DNA of 64,000 nucleotides from Cordilura impudica (Eukaryota; Arthropoda; Insecta; Diptera; Scathophagidae), in assembly GCA_963682025.1 (NCBI GenBank), contig OY821520.1, positions 1,541,001 through 1,605,000 on the forward strand, given 5' to 3'. Positions 58,951 to 64,000 of this stretch are shown piece by piece; positions within the stretch are counted from its first letter, which is position 1; the number at the start of each line of letters is the position of its first letter. A program made the translations under genes and the position numbers. Under the pieces are notes generated by a model that saw nothing but the letters and a program-made list of their open reading frames with translations, ran no database searches and had not been told where the DNA came from.

Positions 58951-59462
58951 AAAATAATTAAATTATTTAAATTTATTTAAATAAATAATTCTTGATATTA
59001 TTTTTTAACTATAACTATAAATCATATTTTTTTTTAAATGTAAAAATATGCAACAAAAATAAGCACTTAGAAGCAAAATGTGCAAAAATATAAGTTTGTA
59101 AAAAATATGTAACAACAAATCGATGACATATTGCTGCAAATCTTTTTAATCAGAAAAGTATTTGGTCAATATTGCTTTTGGGCTACTAACTCCAAACATG
59201 GATTTGTATGAAAGTTTCAGGCAATTGTGCAGTTTATTTAAAAATAAACGTTTTATTAAAAATCTGAATGGTACTAAAAATTTTTATTTATTATATTTTT
59301 TGAACAGAGTAGCAATATATTTATTATATATTATATGTAAGTTGTTGGGAAGGTGTTGAAATTATGTATGTAGTTTTGATATTTTGAAAAAATAGAAACA
59401 AAATAATACACTTTAAAACCGTAATATGAAAAAGAACTTGAAAAATATTTTCAGTACTCTTA
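58951..59462. other. Non-coding spacer
   Basis: A/T-rich. The short frames have no recognisable motif. Confidence 0.45.
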
Positions 59463-59840
59463 TGCCGTTTTCTTTTCTGACAAAATATGTCGCATTTTAT
59501 TTGCACTTTTTTCGAAAAGTGTTTTTTTTTTATAAATTCTGAAATAAGAACAAACTCATCTTATACATAAATCGAAAAGAAAATTTTGATTGTTATCCTC
59601 TTAGAAGTCCTAGGTTGAATATATGCAAAAAAGGGGAACAAAGGGGAAATATTCTCACGCTATGACCTGAAAGAATTCACTGGCTGCAATTTTTTGCGAT
59701 TTACGAGGGTTCAACCTTGATAACTTTCGAATGATGTATAAGATGAGGTTGCTCTTAATTCAGAATATATAAAAAAAAATACAATTTTCGAAAAAGGTAG
59801 AAATAAAATGCGACATTTTTTTTCAGAAAAGAAAACGGCA
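59463..59840. mobile_element. 378-bp foldback with about 125-bp arms
   Basis: tgccgttttcttttctgac at the left recurs inverted as cagaaaagaaaacggca at the right. Similarity continues through gtcgcattttattt and ctcatcttatacat segments. Non-coding. Confidence 0.7.
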
Positions 59841-61119
59841 TTCGTGTTTTAATTTTATATATTTTATATAATTTTTCAACTTTAACAGTTTTTTTTATGA
59901 ATAAGAGCCTTTAAATATATGCTATAGTATTATGACTTTTTATTTTTTAAAAATATTTCTTACAAAATTCTTACCTTTAAGTAATTTATAAAAAAAAAAA
60001 ATAATTAAATAAATTATAAATTGTTTTCTTTTATTTCATAGAAAAACGTTTTGGAGATTCATCCTATACTTCGAATCATGCATTGTTGTGAATTGGGCCA
60101 TATAATTGACCGTTCAATGTCTGATATTTTTCAGCCAAACCGATCCAGAATTGCCCGCGTTATTGCAATACCAAGAATCCTTGTAGTTCCAAAACAATAA
60201 TGACGATTTTAATATTTTAAATAAAAAAAGATTTAATTTATAACTTATTTAGAATAAACATTTTTAATAATATCAAATTAACTTGTTTCATTGATGTGGT
60301 AGCTTTAGAATGATGAAGTAAGTAAGCGAGTGAGTATTCCTATTTTCATAATTTTGCACAGTATTTTATATTTTAGGTAAATAAAGTATACTTTGAGGCT
60401 GCTTAGAGTATTTGTGTCACCCTATGTTACTTTTTCCCCATCAGGCATCTCGCATATTTTTAATGTTTGCGCCTTAAGATATGTCCAGGTTTTTCTTGAA
60501 TTTTTATTTTTTTCAAATAAAAATGACCTTGCTACTTAATTATGGTCGCCTGGTATTTGACTTTTTCGCAAAAACTCTAAATAAAAATTTTAATACAAAA
60601 AAAAAAAAAAATGAACGACACGAATTTCTCAACCAAATGCATCGACAAATATGAAGTTAATGTTTAAAAATTCAATTTTTTTTACAATTTGTTAATTACA
60701 ACTGGACCAACTAATTTTAATGAAATAAAAGACAAAATATTTTTCAATTTTTATTTATTTAATTAGAAGTAATTGTAATTTTAAAGAACATTTTGTACTC
60801 CTCCTCATTAGTTTGCTCTAAGATCTGCGAGAGACAACCATGAGACCTTTTTGTAAGTATTTAAACAATATTTTTTGTATCTACTATTTGAAAATATTTA
60901 TTGGTACATTATTTTCAAATATGCTATCGTCGCACAGAGACGACATTTGAGTGTTTCCGTTAAAAAATCATAACTTTTGATCCGATTGAGATAATCAAAA
61001 ACATGTTTCTGTTAACAAAAAATGATTTTTAACAATTTTATATTTTTATGTTTCTTTTTCAAGTTTTTTATATTTTAAAATTATTATCCAGAGATAAAAA
61101 TAAAAAAAAAAATTGAAAA
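59841..61119. other. Non-coding spacer
   Basis: No gene recognised. Around 60,060-60,200 base composition is less A/T-rich, but frames are broken and no motif was identified. Confidence 0.4.
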
Positions 61120-61649
61120 ACAAGTAAGAAAATTATAGTCGGTCTAGACCGACTATACGATACCCTATACCATGCGTTTAGAGACCCTATCTCTTAGGCC
61201 CAACTAACTGGACATAGAAAATAAGCAAAAACCAAATTTGAGTGGGCTTTTTATTAATTTTTTTGGCTGCAGATATGAAAAAGTTCATATCGGATGCTAT
61301 ATCTATATAGGGACTAGGTCCAAAAATGGACCGATCCTGATCATGTTTGGCAAAGTCTCTTGTATTTTGCAAAAATATATACAAACAAAATTTGAGAAGA
61401 ATCAGTGCAATATTTTTGTTTTTTAATAGATTTAAGTGAAGATCGGGAAGCAGCTCTATATGGGGTCAAAGGGATCATTTTTGGACTACTCATTAATGGA
61501 TGTAATGAACGCATTGTTAAATCAACTCAGAAAGTGATTCTGATTCGATCGGTATAATTGAAGATGGGTCTAGGTCAAATATTTTTGGTTGTTACAAACA
61601 GCAGCACAAAGTCATTATACCCAAACCACATAGTGGTATAGGGTATAAA
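61120..61649 (+). repeat. Dispersed repeat family, short copy
   Basis: Same orientation as the copy at 47,073-47,882, with a deletion of roughly 250-300 bp in the second half, including the cggacaga run. The left end contains a perfect 24-bp palindrome at 61,134-61,157, centred on tctaga. The right end keeps the accacatagtggt hairpin and gggtataaa. Confidence 0.8.
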
Positions 61650-62147
61650 TAGTGAAAAAAAAAATAGACAGTTGGTAATTAACGACTTACCTGAAGAATC
61701 ACACAGTAAACAGTAATTTTTTTTTCTTTAATATACTGAATAAATACATAAATCAATAGAAATAAAAAAGTTACGATTAGTTAACCAGTTTTTTTATATT
61801 CCAACTAAAACTGGATCAAATTGCCTAAAAATTGTGTGTTTTTTAAACTGGAACAATGTCCTTTTTTACCTTTTTTATCTCTAGCAGTCGAAGGAGCATC
61901 TGGACTTTGTAGATTAGGTAAAGGAGTAATCAGGGAACTTATTTTGAAAATATGGCAGATAGACAAAGTTACACATTTTTTTATTTTCCATCAAATTTGA
62001 AAAATAGTGAAAAATTGACGGTTGGTAAATAGCGATTTACCTGAAGAAACAAAAAGCAAACAGTAAAATTTCTATTTTATAATATACTGAATAAATACAC
62101 AAATCAATGGAAGTAAAAAAATTGCGATTAGTTATCTAGTTTTTTTT
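61650..62147 (+). repeat. Diverged direct repeat pair, offset about 350 bp
   Basis: 61,652-61,797 and 62,005-62,147 share gtgaaaaa, gttggtaa, acttacctgaaga, atatactgaataaatacat and gcgattagtta-type stretches in the same order. This looks like an old tandem duplication of a unit of about 350 bp, immediately downstream of the dispersed repeat. Confidence 0.6.
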
Positions 62148-62267
62148 TTTTTCATATTCTACCTTTAAACTGAAAATCGGTAAACTTTGAAGGGTTATAT
62201 CTTCTAAACTAAAAAAAACTAGTTTTATTGAAGGTAGCAAATTTGAACAACTTCCTATAAGATAAGT

Positions 62268-62573
62268 TCATTCAAAATATCGTAAGCGAACATGAAATAT
62301 TTGATTTTGCAAAGTCATTTGTTCTAAGGGCACTACTGTGCGTCCATTGGGCTTTGTTAAGCTAAAGAGTTTTAGCATCATATGCATCGAATGTCCAAAA
62401 TTCATATTAGAAGTGACCACAAATGTTAAATGACTTTGACTGCTGTTGTTTCTATCGCTGCTGCTTACGGTAATTGGAAAATAGTTCTTGAATACAATTA
62501 CTGCAACACAAAATAGACACGTATAGACACGAAGTGGAAGAGTACAATTTGACCTCAGATATGTAATCAGCAA
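62268..62573 (-). CDS. Candidate coding exon, unrecognised (101 codons)
   Basis: A reverse-strand open frame with less A/T bias than its surroundings and balanced codon use. The first 35 residues contain a hydrophobic run (VYTCLFCVAVIVFKNYFPI) after a short charged start, which could be a signal peptide or membrane segment. The rest is Ser/Met-rich (SSSDRNNSSQSH, NFGHSMHMMLKLFSLTKPNGR). A splice-acceptor-like tract (ttttgtgttgcag) lies within it, so the real exon might start after that tract. I do not recognise the protein, and no neighbouring exon was identified. It may be chance. Confidence 0.25.
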   Translation of the reverse strand: MLITYLRSNCTLPLRVYTCLFCVAVIVFKNYFPITVSSSDRNNSSQSHLTFVVTSNMNFGHSMHMMLKLFSLTKPNGRTVVPLEQMTLQNQIFHVRLRYFE

Positions 62574-62599
62574 CTTTAATTAAGTGTAAAGATTTGAAG

Positions 62600-63480
62600 C
62601 TGCTGTAAGGACTTCTCAACATAAATATTTTAGATCTTCGATGTATTCGATTACAGTTTCACCCATTCAGTCAGCCATACGGGTATCTATAAAAAGAAAG
62701 GACATTCTGTTTGAAATGTAATGCCGAATATTGCATGACACATTTTCAATTTTAAAATATTTTATATCTACATGAACACGAATCTTGAAAAAAATATCCA
62801 TATAAATTAAACCCGATATGAGTATTTACTGTTCGATGCATGACGTTGTATGTATTATACTCGTATATTAAATAAAAATTTAAATTTCTATTAACTAATT
62901 TTATTTGAAAATGCCAAACTAAGCGACATCCTTCATTTAATAGATCAGCTGGTATCCTTAGATATGTATATGTTGAAGCTTTACAAGGATTATTATTTAC
63001 TTTTTTCTCTTTATTTTCTTTTCTTTAATTTTTCAACATGACATCAATTTGGTACATTTGCATTGCATATTAGACTTGTGCATTTGCGGATAGCAGTTTC
63101 AATTTATTCGGTTACAACATGACACACATTGACTAAAAAAAGTTAATTTGTTACCTCAAAGCTTTGGTTAATACTAGATTTTCAATAAGACGTACATTAT
63201 TGGTTTTGTGTTCACTTTGTAGCATGTATGTGTGTTTGATTGTTTGTGTATGTGTGTGTGTGTTACAATTAGATTGTCCCGAAAATTACAAACATTTGAT
63301 TTGCTTAAAAACAATAAATAGCACTTAAACAAATTTTCTGGCTACTCGTTCTTATGAATATTTTTACTTGCACGTAATATTGCTTAAAGAATAAGGTAAA
63401 AAATAGACAAATTTTAACAATCAAAAAAATATGAAATGAAAATTTTTAACAATTACAATTTAAATTTAATCAATATATAA
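62600..63480. other. Non-coding spacer with TG repeats
   Basis: Contains a short TG microsatellite at about 63,238-63,262. Otherwise A/T-rich with no supported feature. Confidence 0.4.
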
Positions 63481-63487
63481 ATATATG

Positions 63488-63616
63488 CAGTGAAAGCTCC
63501 CATAATGGAGAGTTCCCAGAACTGAACAAATTTCACCGACTCAATCTTCTCATAATCTTTTCTATACAAAATGCATTTCCATAACCGGACGCTCCAATAA
63601 CCGGACACGGACACTG
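63488..63616. mobile_element. Possible 129-bp pogo-like MITE
   Basis: Begins cagtgaaagctcccataat and ends ccaataaccggacacggacactg. CAGTG/CACTG ends with ATAAcCGGA-type subterminal motifs resemble pogo/Tigger termini, but the inverted match is imperfect and no TA duplication is visible. Confidence 0.35.
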
Positions 63617-64000
63617 CATTTTAAAAATTGTTCTTCAAAATATCTCTCATAAGCAGACAGAAGATATGAAAACCACACAAAAGAGAATTGTGTTGAATCT
63701 GTGGTTTCTCTTTTTATTCATATTTGTGTACATTCTAATGAAATTGGCAATTCCCCTGATAACATAAATGTATATATTCATGCCATTTGTGTTGAGGATG
63801 GAAGTTGAGGATGAATTTGATTTTTTAAAAATGAACTACATATTTATTTATCTGCCTCAAAGCCATAAAATTGTAAAAAAAAAGAAAATATTAAGTATTA
63901 AAGAAAAAAATTGAATTATTAATGAGTTTGAAAAAGATAAATTGTCGGTACGCGAAACTAGGAAGAGTTTCTTGTTTTTTAAAATGCAATTGTTAATAAT
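63617..64000. other. Non-coding window end
   Basis: A/T-rich to the window end. Nothing recognised. Confidence 0.4.

Overview
The window looks like a piece of a dipteran nuclear genome, probably a higher (brachyceran or calyptrate) fly. The evidence is high A/T content, insect-type transposon families side by side (BEL/Pao, Jockey-superfamily and LOA-like non-LTR elements, hAT, mariner, Tc1-like, Helitron, Transib-like), tRNA-headed SINE sequence, CATA and TG microsatellites, and no convincing host gene. It reads as intergenic or intronic sequence built almost entirely from decayed and nested mobile elements. The species call is inference.

Layout. 1-2.5 kb: a broken BEL/Pao pol carrying a 531-bp MITE-like insert. 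3.0-3.45 kb: a reverse-strand Jockey-type RT fragment. 4.82-10.77 kb: a 5.95-kb tandem array of the heptamer AAAAATT, preceded by a fragment of a dispersed repeat that recurs at 47 and 61 kb. 12.2-13.2 kb: the RNase H end of a LOA/I-like retroposon. 13.2-18.1 kb: a forward and a reverse copy of one Jockey-type family; the reverse copy appears split by a 1.27-kb TIR element that encodes an unassigned protein. 18.36 and 32.1 kb: inverted copies of a Helitron-like non-autonomous element. 19.4 kb: a MITE. 20.1-21.4 kb: a Transib/RAG1-like transposase relic. 22.2 kb: a Tc1-like fragment. 23.4-24.27 kb: a hAT 3' end with a SINE beside it. 24.75-26.95 kb: a long decayed LOA-like element. 27-30 kb: three MITE or foldback elements.

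The most informative segment is 32.5-40.1 kb. A reverse-strand Jockey-type element (33.18-39.25 kb) is split by a 3,432-bp DNA transposon (35,258-38,689). That transposon has a TTA target duplication, 13-bp termini, 515-bp near-identical inverted arms and the only long intact reading frame in the window: 563 codons, with Cys pairs and a candidate DDE core. The 3' tail of the Jockey-type element cuts off a MITE, and that MITE itself sits inside another copy of the same retroposon family, so an insertion order can be read.

The right third holds a degenerate A/T minisatellite (40.4 kb), another Jockey-type RT (41.7-42.9 kb), T-rich low-complexity sequence (43.4-44.7 kb), a 3.75-kb hAT element with a near-perfect 8-bp duplication and two nested inserts (45.65-49.40 kb), a non-LTR RT (49.6-50.9 kb), a 3.1-kb TA-flanked element with 264-bp inverted arms enclosing a Helitron helicase relic (50.95-54.09 kb), an internally deleted mariner (54.56-55.08 kb), a reverse non-LTR RT (55.1-56.5 kb), and smaller foldbacks and repeats to the end. 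The genes do not form a pathway. They are successive layers of transposition, and only the 563-codon protein looks potentially functional.
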